Of a DNA stretch of 5,817 nt, positions 1-5,817 are shown one piece after another. The notes under the pieces are model-generated. The model saw only the letters and a list, made by a program, of their open reading frames with translations. It was not told the DNA's origin and did not search any database. The DNA comes from a bacterium (GTDB lineage: Bacteria > Babelota > Babeliae > Babelales > RVW-14). The position numbers were made by a program, and so were the translations under genes. The first letter of the stretch is position 1, and each line of letters opens with the position of its first letter. Location: assembly GCA_023249935.1 (NCBI GenBank), contig JAHFBQ010000071.1:1-5817 (forward strand), in the 5' to 3' direction.

Positions 1-556
1 AGATCTTGTGGCGATCAGTAAAGAATTTAACGGCAGCATCGGTGGCATATTGATAGGCAATTCACTTGATGAGGTCAAGCAGCTGCTCGAAGAAAAAAAA
101 GAGCTCTGGGAAAGCGCTGACCACGACACTGCCGTCACCGCACACGACATCAGCACTATTGAAATGTTAATCAACCAGCACATCGACGCACTTCTTTTCG
201 AACAGGAAACGTATCTACCAGTTCTTGGCACAGCTGCTGCGGCAGGACCGCTCATTGGCCTTTTTGGTACGATCTGGGGCCTCATTCACTCCTTCATCAG
301 CATCAGCCAAGAACGTTCTGCCGATATCTCAACGGTAGCTCCCGGTATTGCCGAAGCACTCATTACCACACTTGGCGGGCTCATTGTTGCCATTCCTGCG
401 CTGGCCGGATTTAATTACTACTCAAATGAACTACGTAAAATCGAAATTCGCTTGGGCGAATGTGGTGAAATCGTACTTCTCATTTGCAAAAAATCACTTC
501 TCCTTACCCAAAAGGTAAACGATGCGAAGAAAACTGCGCCAAGGCCGACGCTTTAA
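1..556 (+). CDS. tolQ: TolQ, proton-channel subunit of the Tol motor (5' end outside window)
   Basis: MotA/TolQ/ExbB-family inner-membrane protein that, with TolR, forms the proton-driven stator of the Tol-Pal system. The frame is open to the window edge (first whole codon at base 2), so the GTG at 8 is probably an internal valine codon. E. coli TolQ is about 230 residues; roughly 50-60 N-terminal residues, including the first membrane helix, would lie upstream. Counting from base 8, a cytoplasmic segment (about 1-68) precedes two membrane helices (about 71-98 and 113-137). Family signatures are clear: GPLIGLFGTIWG in helix 2, VAPGIAEALITT at the start of helix 3, then AIPALAGFN. T88 and T121 align with E. 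coli TolQ T145 and T178, which line the ion pathway. The TVAPGIAEAL wording and the tolR/tolB neighbours favour TolQ over ExbB. The 3' end overlaps tolR by 35 bases. Confidence 0.93.
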   Translation, partial: DLVAISKEFNGSIGGILIGNSLDEVKQLLEEKKELWESADHDTAVTAHDISTIEMLINQHIDALLFEQETYLPVLGTAAAAGPLIGLFGTIWGLIHSFISISQERSADISTVAPGIAEALITTLGGLIVAIPALAGFNYYSNELRKIEIRLGECGEIVLLICKKSLLLTQKVNDAKKTAPRPTL

Positions 557-926
557 AGCACCAGAAATTTCGCTTACCCCACTCATTGACGCTGCACTCA
601 CCCTGCTCGTTATTTTCATTGTTACCGCTCCGATGGTGCAAAACGGTATCCGTGTTGATTTACCACAAGGTAAAAGTCGTGAAGTCGGCTCTGAGCAGGA
701 GTTCGTAGTATCAATTGATAAAAACAGCCAGCTCTATTTCAACACCTACCCGGTCAAGACAAAAGAGCTTATCCCCGCGGTCTTAACAGCACTTAAAGAT
801 AATGACGATGTGCCCGTATACATCAAAGCGGATGAAACCGTATCATACGGTAAAGTGATTAGTGTGGTCGATGAACTCAAGATGGCTGGCATAAAGTATG
901 TAGCCATGTCAACGCGCTCGGGGTAG
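522..926 (+). CDS. tolR: TolR, ExbD/TolR-family stator subunit
   Basis: Bitopic inner-membrane protein of 134 residues that partners TolQ and couples proton flow to movement of TolA. A short basic cytoplasmic tail (residues 1-14) is followed by EISLTPLID, one membrane helix (about 18-38) and APMVQNGIRVDLP, the standard ExbD/TolR opening. D23 sits in the helix in the same context as the essential proton-carrying Asp23 of E. coli TolR. Residues 45-134 form the periplasmic domain, with the expected pattern of a beta-strand (EFVVSIDKNSQLYFN), a helix, VYIKADETVSYGKVISVVDELKMAGI and a final strand. The length is normal for the family. The ATG at 522 is chosen because an AAGG-type ribosome-binding site lies just upstream (512-515) and no other start precedes the helix. 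It begins inside tolQ, suggesting translational coupling. Confidence 0.93.
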   Translation: MRRKLRQGRRFKAPEISLTPLIDAALTLLVIFIVTAPMVQNGIRVDLPQGKSREVGSEQEFVVSIDKNSQLYFNTYPVKTKELIPAVLTALKDNDDVPVYIKADETVSYGKVISVVDELKMAGIKYVAMSTRSG

Positions 927-932
927 CCAGCT

Positions 933-1817
933 ATGAATGGCCCAGCACTAAGTAAAAATTACTTAATCGCATCAGTCCTCGTCCATGTTGCCATTGTGCT
1001 TGGCATCAATTATATGATCAATCGCAATGCGACAAGCAACAAAAACTTTGTGATTTTTGGCGCCCATTCGCGCTACACAACCAAAGCGCTGTACAAAAGT
1101 AGTACCGTACCTTTTACCGGCACACCTTCCAAAAAAGGATCAGGCAAGAAAGGGAAAAAAGGAAAAGGTAGTAAAAAATTTGCCAAAAAAATCACAAAGA
1201 AATCTACAGCTAAAAAAACAAAACCAAGACCCGCTAGCAAAGCGGCTTTACGCAAATCAACGCCACAGCTGCACATGCCTTCACCAACAGCAATGGTAGA
1301 AGACACTGTCAAAGCAACAAGCAGGAGAAGAAAACTCAAAAAGTTCAAAGCGGTAGCTCCGCTACCTGAGATCGACCAATCACCAGAGCAAGACGCGATA
1401 CAAGAACCTCCATCGATACAACAAGATACCGCAGTGAACACTGAAACAACCGATCTTGCACACCAGACAGAAGACACATCACATAATGAAGAAAATTCAG
1501 CCGCTAATGACGACGATGATAGTGATGCCATCCACGTCGGCATAGTTGATTCAAGCGATCCAGTAACGCGTTACCACCAGCGGATTATGAACGAGGAATT
1601 TCATCGCCTCTGGCAGCCACCCGTTGGCGTACGCAAAGGAACCGAATGTCACGTTCGCATGACTTTTAGTAAAGATGGCATCATCACAAGTATTGAATTT
1701 ACCAAGCGCTCTCAAGTTCCCATCTACGATTTAAGCGTTCTCAGGCTTAAACTAGCCAAGATGAACATCCCTTCAATCTTTCATGGCACATCAAGAACAG
1801 TGGTCTTCCGTCAGTAA
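933..1817 (+). CDS. tolA: TolA/TonB-type periplasm-spanning energy transducer
   Basis: A 294-residue bitopic protein, six bases after tolR, in the tolA position. Residues 9-29 form the single N-terminal membrane helix; S14 and H18 give the S-xxx-H motif (SVLVH) that TolA (SAVLH) and TonB use to engage the TolQR/ExbBD motor. A low-complexity linker follows. Residues 67-97 contain 16 lysines; after another basic patch (R131-K139), residues 141-212 contain 19 Asp/Glu and no Lys or Arg. The C-terminal domain (about 210-294: YHQRIMNEEFHRLWQPP, then GTECHVRMTFSKDGIITSIEF) resembles the TonB/TolA C-terminal fold, in which a helix and W-x-P-P precede the beta-strands. The linker is disordered-looking rather than the long alanine-rich helix of E. 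coli TolA, so sequence alone cannot separate TolA from TonB. The adjacent tolB favours TolA. The symbol is by position and architecture. Confidence 0.8.
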   Translation: MNGPALSKNYLIASVLVHVAIVLGINYMINRNATSNKNFVIFGAHSRYTTKALYKSSTVPFTGTPSKKGSGKKGKKGKGSKKFAKKITKKSTAKKTKPRPASKAALRKSTPQLHMPSPTAMVEDTVKATSRRRKLKKFKAVAPLPEIDQSPEQDAIQEPPSIQQDTAVNTETTDLAHQTEDTSHNEENSAANDDDDSDAIHVGIVDSSDPVTRYHQRIMNEEFHRLWQPPVGVRKGTECHVRMTFSKDGIITSIEFTKRSQVPIYDLSVLRLKLAKMNIPSIFHGTSRTVVFRQ

Positions 1818-1847
1818 AGATATTAGCGCCATTTAACTCAAATATCT
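1818..1847 (+). other. AU-rich inverted repeat directly after the tolA stop codon
   Basis: The seven bases immediately following the tolA stop codon (1818-1824, AGATATT) are perfectly complementary to 1841-1847 (AATATCT), leaving a 16-base loop. The stem has only one G-C pair and no run of T follows, so it does not look like a Rho-independent terminator. It could be a chance repeat or a weak mRNA structure at the tolA/tolB boundary. Only the complementarity is observed; no function is assigned. Confidence 0.2.
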
Positions 1848-1908
1848 CCCCAACACCATAAAACTCGCTATACTGCATCGTCCAAACATGATGCGATGTG
1901 ATCCAAGC

Positions 1909-1915
1909 GAAAGGG
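1909..1915 (+). promoter_or_regulatory. Ribosome-binding site that sets the tolB start
   Basis: GAAAGGG lies five bases before the ATG at 1921. It decides among three in-frame ATGs: those at 1888 and 1891 have no comparable purine-rich site, so the longer reading is less likely. Confidence 0.7.
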
Positions 1916-1920
1916 TTTTT

Positions 1921-3285
1921 ATGAATATTATAGTGCATTCAGGCATACTTCTACTCACACTCATTGTGAGCAGCCATATAGTTGCCGATCAACAAATAAC
2001 TCCTACTCCCGCTACGCCTGCTTGCGACGATTTTCTTATCAACCCAAGCACTACGGCCAAGCTCCCTTGCCTCATGCTTACCTGCAGCGACAATGAGTCC
2101 GCGCAGAAATTAGCTAAAGACCTAAAATTTGATCTAGAGTTTACCGACCAAGTAGCCATCGATCTTAAAAAGACAGATCATGAACCTACTGATCACGTTA
2201 TCAAAAAACTGTTCACACAGGGAACCTCACTGGCAATAATTCTCAACGTTATTGAACCTGCTGAAGGCAAAAAGCGCGGCAAAATTTCGGTCTGTGCTCG
2301 CGATACACATGGTAACCAGACCATGTTTAAAGAGACTTTCTCATATGGCAAAACAACAACCTATTTTGATAGCCATGAAATCGCTGGCAAACTTCTCCCT
2401 GCGTTGACGGGGGAAGCAAGTCCATTTTCCGGCAGCTTGGCCTACTGCAAACAATATTCAGGCATTCACAAAGTTATTTGTGTCTCAGATGTTGCCGGCA
2501 AACATGAACAAGTTGTTGTCCCAAATCTGACGCTTAGCGTCGCCCCACGTTGGCACACGCAAGCTCCGGTGCTCTTTTATTCCCAATTCGGCAAGGCAAA
2601 CACCAGGCTCATGTCGGTCAACATTCGCAACTGCAAGCAACGCACAATTTGCTCGTATGACGGACTCAACATGCAACCAGCCTTTTCCGACGATGGCAAA
2701 CGCGCAGCACTCTGCATGTCAGCCAAACGAGGTAACACAGAAATCTATCTCTACGACCACAAAGAGAGCAAGAAGAAACACCGTCGCATCTACAAGCAGC
2801 TCACGCATAACCGCGGCAACAACTCATCACCATGTATGCTCCCAAATGGCGACATTGTCTTCTGCTCAGATTTTCAAACAGGCGCTCCTCAGATTTATTA
2901 TCTCGATACCAAAAAACATGTCACACACCGCATTACCAGCGGTAAAGGATACTGTGCCTCGCCATCTTTTCACCAAGAAAGCCGAAATGTGATTTATACC
3001 CGCCTGGTCGATGGCAACTTTCAGCTTTTTAGCCTCAATATTGATGATCATCGCCATCGAGAAGTACAATTAACATTCGGCACTGGCGACAAGATCGATC
3101 CAGCGTGGTCTCCATGTGGTCGTTTTGTAGCCTTCACGTACGATGGCAAGGAAGAGGGATCTAATAAACGTATCCCACAAATCGGCATTCTCAACTGTTC
3201 CAGCAAATCCATCCGCATTGTCACACACAGCAGGCAACCAAAAAGCTTCCCGACATGGGTCGATAAACCGTTCTATGCCGTATAA
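1921..3285 (+). CDS. tolB: TolB, periplasmic beta-propeller protein of the Tol-Pal system
   Basis: Periplasmic partner of TolA and Pal in other bacteria; 454 residues from the chosen ATG (E. coli TolB is about 430). Residues 1-22 look like a Sec signal peptide: hydrophobic core GILLLTLIV and likely cleavage after IVA22. Residues about 30-165 match the TolB N-terminal domain, ending in the typical SHEIAGKLLPALTGEASPF segment. The six-bladed propeller follows from about 170: GSLAYC...VSDVAGK, then blade repeats QPAFSDDGK (252-260), NSSPCMLPNG (301-310), YCASPSF (344-350) and the best match DPAWSPCGRFVAF (393-405), closing with SFPTW. Several blades end in the expected acidic-turn strands such as GNTEIYLYD and GAPQIYYLD. 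Odd points: 14 cysteines after the signal, and no Lys or Arg before the signal core. It lies 103 bases after tolA, probably in the same operon; pal does not follow. Confidence 0.9.
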   Translation: MNIIVHSGILLLTLIVSSHIVADQQITPTPATPACDDFLINPSTTAKLPCLMLTCSDNESAQKLAKDLKFDLEFTDQVAIDLKKTDHEPTDHVIKKLFTQGTSLAIILNVIEPAEGKKRGKISVCARDTHGNQTMFKETFSYGKTTTYFDSHEIAGKLLPALTGEASPFSGSLAYCKQYSGIHKVICVSDVAGKHEQVVVPNLTLSVAPRWHTQAPVLFYSQFGKANTRLMSVNIRNCKQRTICSYDGLNMQPAFSDDGKRAALCMSAKRGNTEIYLYDHKESKKKHRRIYKQLTHNRGNNSSPCMLPNGDIVFCSDFQTGAPQIYYLDTKKHVTHRITSGKGYCASPSFHQESRNVIYTRLVDGNFQLFSLNIDDHRHREVQLTFGTGDKIDPAWSPCGRFVAFTYDGKEEGSNKRIPQIGILNCSSKSIRIVTHSRQPKSFPTWVDKPFYAV

Positions 3286-3407
3286 ACAAGACTTGCCAAC
3301 GCGACTATTTCGAGCTAGTCTTCTGCCGCTCGATATAGTAGAATTGAGAATGTGTGTTTTTATATTATTGAAATAAATTAATCAGGTTATTTTTCGCTAG
3401 GGCAGCA

Positions 3408-5255
3408 ATGAATAAAAAATTTAAACGACCGAATCTCCCATCCAAGGGACCGAATGCAGTTTGGGTACTGCTATTCTTCCTTGCATTGGGCGTTGCGTAC
3501 CTTTTCTGGTATAATTCCATCAATCGCGAAGTTGAGCATGTAAGCTATTCAAAACTTCTAGAGCAGGTTGATCAGAACAAAGTTAAGTCCATTGTAGTAC
3601 AAGACCATGCAGCTCAGGGTAAATATCAGGATGGTCGAATTTTTAGCGCCAATGTTCAACCAAGCGATCGACTCTGGAACTCGCTTCTTGACCATAAAGT
3701 TGATATCGAAATATTCCCTCCTGAAAAGCAGTCCTGGGGATCTTATCTCTTCTTAGCATTCTTTCCACTCATCTTCCTTCTGGCATTTTTCTATTTCAGA
3801 CAAAACCAGGGCGGCGGCAATGGTGGTGGCGGGCGCATCTTTAGCGTTGGCAAGAGCAAAGCAAAGTTCTTTTCGCCTAATCAGATCACCGTTACCTTTA
3901 AAGATGTTGCTGGTGTACAAGATGCGAAAGAGGATCTCAAAGAGATTGTCGATTTTTTGAAAAATCCTAAAAAGTTTGAACGCCTTGGTGCCAAAATTCC
4001 TCGCGGTGTCTTGCTAAGTGGCGCACCTGGCAATGGTAAAACCTTGCTGGCAAAGGCAGTAGCTGGCGAAGCAAGCTGCCCATTCTTTAGCATCAGTGGT
4101 TCAGATTTTGTCGAAGTTTTTGTTGGCGTAGGCGCTAGCCGCGTACGAGATCTTTTTACGCAAGCACGCCGCAATGCACCATGCATTGTGTTCATCGATG
4201 AAATTGATGCAGTTGGTCGCCAACGAGGCATCGGCTTGGGTGGCGGCAACGACGAACGCGAGCAAACGCTCAACCAGCTCCTTGCTGAGATGGATGGCTT
4301 CTCAACCGAACATGGTAGCGTTATCGTACTAGCAGCAACTAACAGACCTGACGTGCTGGACAAAGCATTGTTACGTCCTGGTCGCTTTGATCGACAAATT
4401 GAAGTTCCATACCCTGACGTTGCTTGTCGTGAAGAAATTTTGCGTGTACATGCACGCGCCGTTAAACTCAGCACCAGCGTTGACCTAGGAAAAATAGCAC
4501 GCGGCACCCCAGGATTTAGTGGCGCTGACCTTGAAAATCTTATTAATGAAGCGGCATTGCTCGCCTCCAAAGAAGAGGCTGAATCTATTGAAACCAAGCA
4601 TTTTGAAGCAGCTCGCGATAAAATTCTTATTGGCGGCGAACGTAAAACATTGACGTTCACCGAAACAGAAAAGAGAATGACTGCGTACCATGAAGCTGGT
4701 CACACATTGCTCAATCTGCTCCTACCAGCAACCGATCCATTCCACAAAGTTACAATTGTTCCACGCGGCCGCACCCTTGGCGTTTCATGGTCGTTGCCTG
4801 ATCGAGATAAAACCTCGCAGACAAAATCGGAACTTACCGCTCGCGTTGTTGTCTGCCTTGGAGGATTACTGGCTGAAAAGTTGGTCTTCAATGAACAAAC
4901 AACCGGCGTATCAAACGATTTAGAAAAGGCCTCCAGCATCGCACGCAATATGGTAAAAAGCTTTGGCATGTCACCACTCGGACCAATCGACTATGTGACT
5001 GCAGCAGAACATCCATATCTCGGCAGAGACATGCAAAACGGCAAGGAATTCTCTCAAAAGACTGCTGAACGCATTGATACTGAGGTTGAAAAAATTATTA
5101 ATGATTGTTACAACCACGGACAATCGCTGCTCGTTGAAAACCGTGACAGGCTTAATCTCTTAGCAGAAACATTGTTTGAGAAAGAAACATTGCATGCTGC
5201 TGAGGTATATGAGCTATTGAACATTTCCCCAAGAGAAACTCACAATATGCATTAA
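3408..5255 (+). CDS. ftsH: FtsH, membrane-bound ATP-dependent zinc metalloprotease
   Basis: AAA+ protease that extracts and degrades membrane and short-lived cytoplasmic proteins; it works as a hexamer on the cytoplasmic face of the inner membrane. The gene is complete (615 residues, E. coli 644). It shows membrane helix 1 (about 17-36), a periplasmic segment (37-110), helix 2 (about 111-130) and a glycine-rich linker (135-142). In the AAA domain: Walker A GAPGNGKT (205-212), pore loop FVEVFVGVGA (234-243), Walker B IVFIDE (260-265) and the second region of homology NRPDVLDKALLRPGRFD with arginine fingers R323 and R326. In the peptidase domain: HEAGH (428-432) with zinc ligands H428 and H432, catalytic E429, and D504 in TTGVSND as third ligand. 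Walker A differs from the usual GPPGTGKT at two positions. AGGG at 3399-3402, five bases before the ATG, supports the start. The 122-base upstream gap shows no convincing promoter. Confidence 0.98.
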   Translation: MNKKFKRPNLPSKGPNAVWVLLFFLALGVAYLFWYNSINREVEHVSYSKLLEQVDQNKVKSIVVQDHAAQGKYQDGRIFSANVQPSDRLWNSLLDHKVDIEIFPPEKQSWGSYLFLAFFPLIFLLAFFYFRQNQGGGNGGGGRIFSVGKSKAKFFSPNQITVTFKDVAGVQDAKEDLKEIVDFLKNPKKFERLGAKIPRGVLLSGAPGNGKTLLAKAVAGEASCPFFSISGSDFVEVFVGVGASRVRDLFTQARRNAPCIVFIDEIDAVGRQRGIGLGGGNDEREQTLNQLLAEMDGFSTEHGSVIVLAATNRPDVLDKALLRPGRFDRQIEVPYPDVACREEILRVHARAVKLSTSVDLGKIARGTPGFSGADLENLINEAALLASKEEAESIETKHFEAARDKILIGGERKTLTFTETEKRMTAYHEAGHTLLNLLLPATDPFHKVTIVPRGRTLGVSWSLPDRDKTSQTKSELTARVVVCLGGLLAEKLVFNEQTTGVSNDLEKASSIARNMVKSFGMSPLGPIDYVTAAEHPYLGRDMQNGKEFSQKTAERIDTEVEKIINDCYNHGQSLLVENRDRLNLLAETLFEKETLHAAEVYELLNISPRETHNMH

Positions 5256-5337
5256 TTTGAAGACCCAGAGCGGTTTTATTGCGCCTAATTGTAATAAAAT
5301 ATTGTTCTGTATTGATTCTTCAAAAAAAATGCATATT

Positions 5338-5346
5338 TGCTAGACT
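5338..5346 (+). promoter_or_regulatory. Possible extended -10 promoter element before rpmB
   Basis: TGCTAGACT, about 48 bases before the rpmB start, has the TGn extension and four of six positions of the TATAAT hexamer. No good TTGACA-like box lies 16-18 bases upstream, only TTCAAA at 5319-5324. It lies in the AT-rich gap after ftsH, where a promoter for the ribosomal protein pair would be expected. The assignment is tentative and assumes a standard sigma-70-like consensus. Confidence 0.25.
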
Positions 5347-5377
5347 TAGGTCCTGTTTATTCAGTAATTGTTATTGC

Positions 5378-5386
5378 GAAAGGAAG
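5378..5386 (+). promoter_or_regulatory. Ribosome-binding site that sets the rpmB start
   Basis: GAAAGGAAG lies seven bases before the ATG at 5394. It fixes the start of L28 there rather than at the in-frame ATG at 5337, whose extra 19 residues do not resemble the L28 N-terminus. Confidence 0.75.
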
Positions 5387-5393
5387 CATCAGC

Positions 5394-5591
5394 ATGGCAA
5401 ACATATGTATGGTATGCGATAAACGCCCTCAGGTGGCCAATTTGGTAAGTAATGCCAACAACAGAACAAAGCGTTGGGTGTACCCAAATGTTCATGTTAT
5501 TCGTTACTCACTTAAAGGACAACGTAACGTTCACCGCGGAGCAGTTTGCACTAAGTGCATGAAAGCTGGTAAAATAGAAAAAGTTGTTTAA
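5394..5591 (+). CDS. rpmB: 50S ribosomal protein L28, four-cysteine form
   Basis: Small structural protein of the large ribosomal subunit, 65 residues, close to the short (about 62-residue) L28 of Firmicutes and shorter than the 78 residues of E. coli. The start (MANIC, then DKRP), the centre (SNANNRTKR followed by PNVHVIRY) and the end (CMKAGKIEKVV, compare ALKSGKVERV in Bacillus) are characteristic. C5 and C8 form one CxxC pair and C52 and C55 a second, the arrangement of the zinc-binding (C+) L28 variants; zinc binding is inferred from these residues. It begins 138 bases after ftsH and is followed 35 bases later by rpsT, with which it is probably cotranscribed. Confidence 0.95.
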   Translation: MANICMVCDKRPQVANLVSNANNRTKRWVYPNVHVIRYSLKGQRNVHRGAVCTKCMKAGKIEKVV

Positions 5592-5626
5592 TCCAAATCT
5601 AACGGAATAGGTAAGGTCCAAAACTC

Positions 5627-5817
5627 ATGGCAAATAAAAAATCTACAAAAAAACGTACGTTGACCAATGAAAAAAGCAGAATGCGCAATGTTGCTCGCCG
5701 TTCAGAGCTAAAAAGCGCATCTAAAAAAGTTGTTGCCGCAATTGCTGCGAATGATATTGAAGCTGCAAAGACATTGTTGCGTGAAGCTGAAGCAAAAATT
5801 GCACGAGCAAAAGGTAA
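5627..5817 (+). CDS. rpsT: 30S ribosomal protein S20 (3' end outside window)
   Basis: Structural protein of the small ribosomal subunit that binds 16S rRNA early in assembly. The first 63 codons are present and the frame is open at the window edge; a typical S20 is 85-90 residues, so roughly 25 are missing. The start MANKKSTKKR, the following EKSRMRNVARRSELKS and the helical KKVVAAIAANDIEAAKTLLREAEAKI match the S20 pattern (compare MANIKSAKKR, EKARKHNASRRS and KKVYAAIEAGD in E. coli). It is strongly basic and almost wholly helical, as expected. A TAAGG site at 5612-5616, ten bases before the ATG, supports the start. In E. coli S20 can regulate its own translation; nothing here shows that directly. 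Confidence 0.95.
   Translation, partial: MANKKSTKKRTLTNEKSRMRNVARRSELKSASKKVVAAIAANDIEAAKTLLREAEAKIARAKG

Noticed and set aside
8..10. GTG as the true tolQ start
   Set aside because: The frame is open upstream to the window edge, and the protein would lack the first of the three TolQ membrane helices.
1073..1543. 156-residue open frame on the minus strand with hydrophobic stretches
   Set aside because: It is antisense to the tolA linker; its runs of Phe, Leu and Ser are simply the complement of the lysine- and Asp/Glu-rich codons.
1869..1874. TATACT as a -10 box for a separate tolB promoter
   Set aside because: It matches five of six consensus bases, but no -35-like hexamer occurs 16-18 bases upstream (that stretch is CTCCCC-like), so an internal promoter cannot be supported.
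3288..3322. Inverted repeat AAGACT/AGTCTT after tolB as a terminator
   Set aside because: It has a six-base stem with a 23-base loop, a competing GACTA/TAGTC pairing and no following T tract; too weak for a Rho-independent terminator.
3334..3379. AT-rich hexamers (TATAGT, TATTAT, TAAATT) and TTGAGA before ftsH as a promoter
   Set aside because: No combination gives a -35 and -10 pair with 15-19 base spacing; the region is generally AT-rich, so isolated hexamers are expected by chance.
3881..4660. 259-residue open frame on the minus strand
   Set aside because: It lies wholly inside the ftsH AAA domain, has a serine/arginine-rich low-complexity translation typical of antisense shadows, and shows no recognisable domain.
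5274..5299. TTTTATT/AATAAAA inverted repeat after ftsH as a terminator
   Set aside because: The seven-pair stem is entirely A-T and no T run follows, so it would be unstable and does not fit an intrinsic terminator.

Overview
The window reads as housekeeping chromosome from a Gram-negative (double-membrane) bacterium. All recognisable genes are on the + strand: a 5'-truncated tolQ, then tolR, a tolA/tonB-type gene, tolB, ftsH, rpmB (ribosomal protein L28) and a 3'-truncated rpsT (ribosomal protein S20). Coding density is high, with no intergenic gap above about 140 bases. I see no RNA gene, mobile element, CRISPR array or recent-transfer signature. The lineage cannot be fixed from this sequence alone. 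The divergent TolA and TolB, the missing pal after tolB, the four-cysteine L28 and the unusual FtsH Walker A loop argue against an ordinary enterobacterium-like proteobacterium. A poorly sampled lineage of the Dependentiae (TM6) kind is my best guess, but it is an inference.

Bases 1-3285 form a Tol module. TolQ and TolR are the inner-membrane proton-driven motor (35-base gene overlap). The third gene, six bases after tolR, encodes a one-pass membrane protein with the S-xxx-H helix motif of TolA/TonB, a long charged linker and a TonB/TolA-like C-terminal domain. TolB, a periplasmic beta-propeller protein with a signal peptide, follows after about 100 bases. Together they would couple proton-motive force to the outer membrane, as the Tol-Pal system does during envelope constriction. 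The usual last partner, the lipoprotein Pal, is not here.

Bases 3408-5255 encode FtsH, a complete membrane-anchored AAA+ zinc metalloprotease with all catalytic residues in place. After a 138-base AT-rich gap come two short ribosomal protein genes, rpmB and rpsT, 35 bases apart and probably cotranscribed.

No undescribed multi-gene system is evident. The points most worth a second look are the sharply charge-segregated TolA linker, the unusually cysteine-rich TolB (14 cysteines after the predicted signal peptide), and the tolB-ftsH junction lacking pal.
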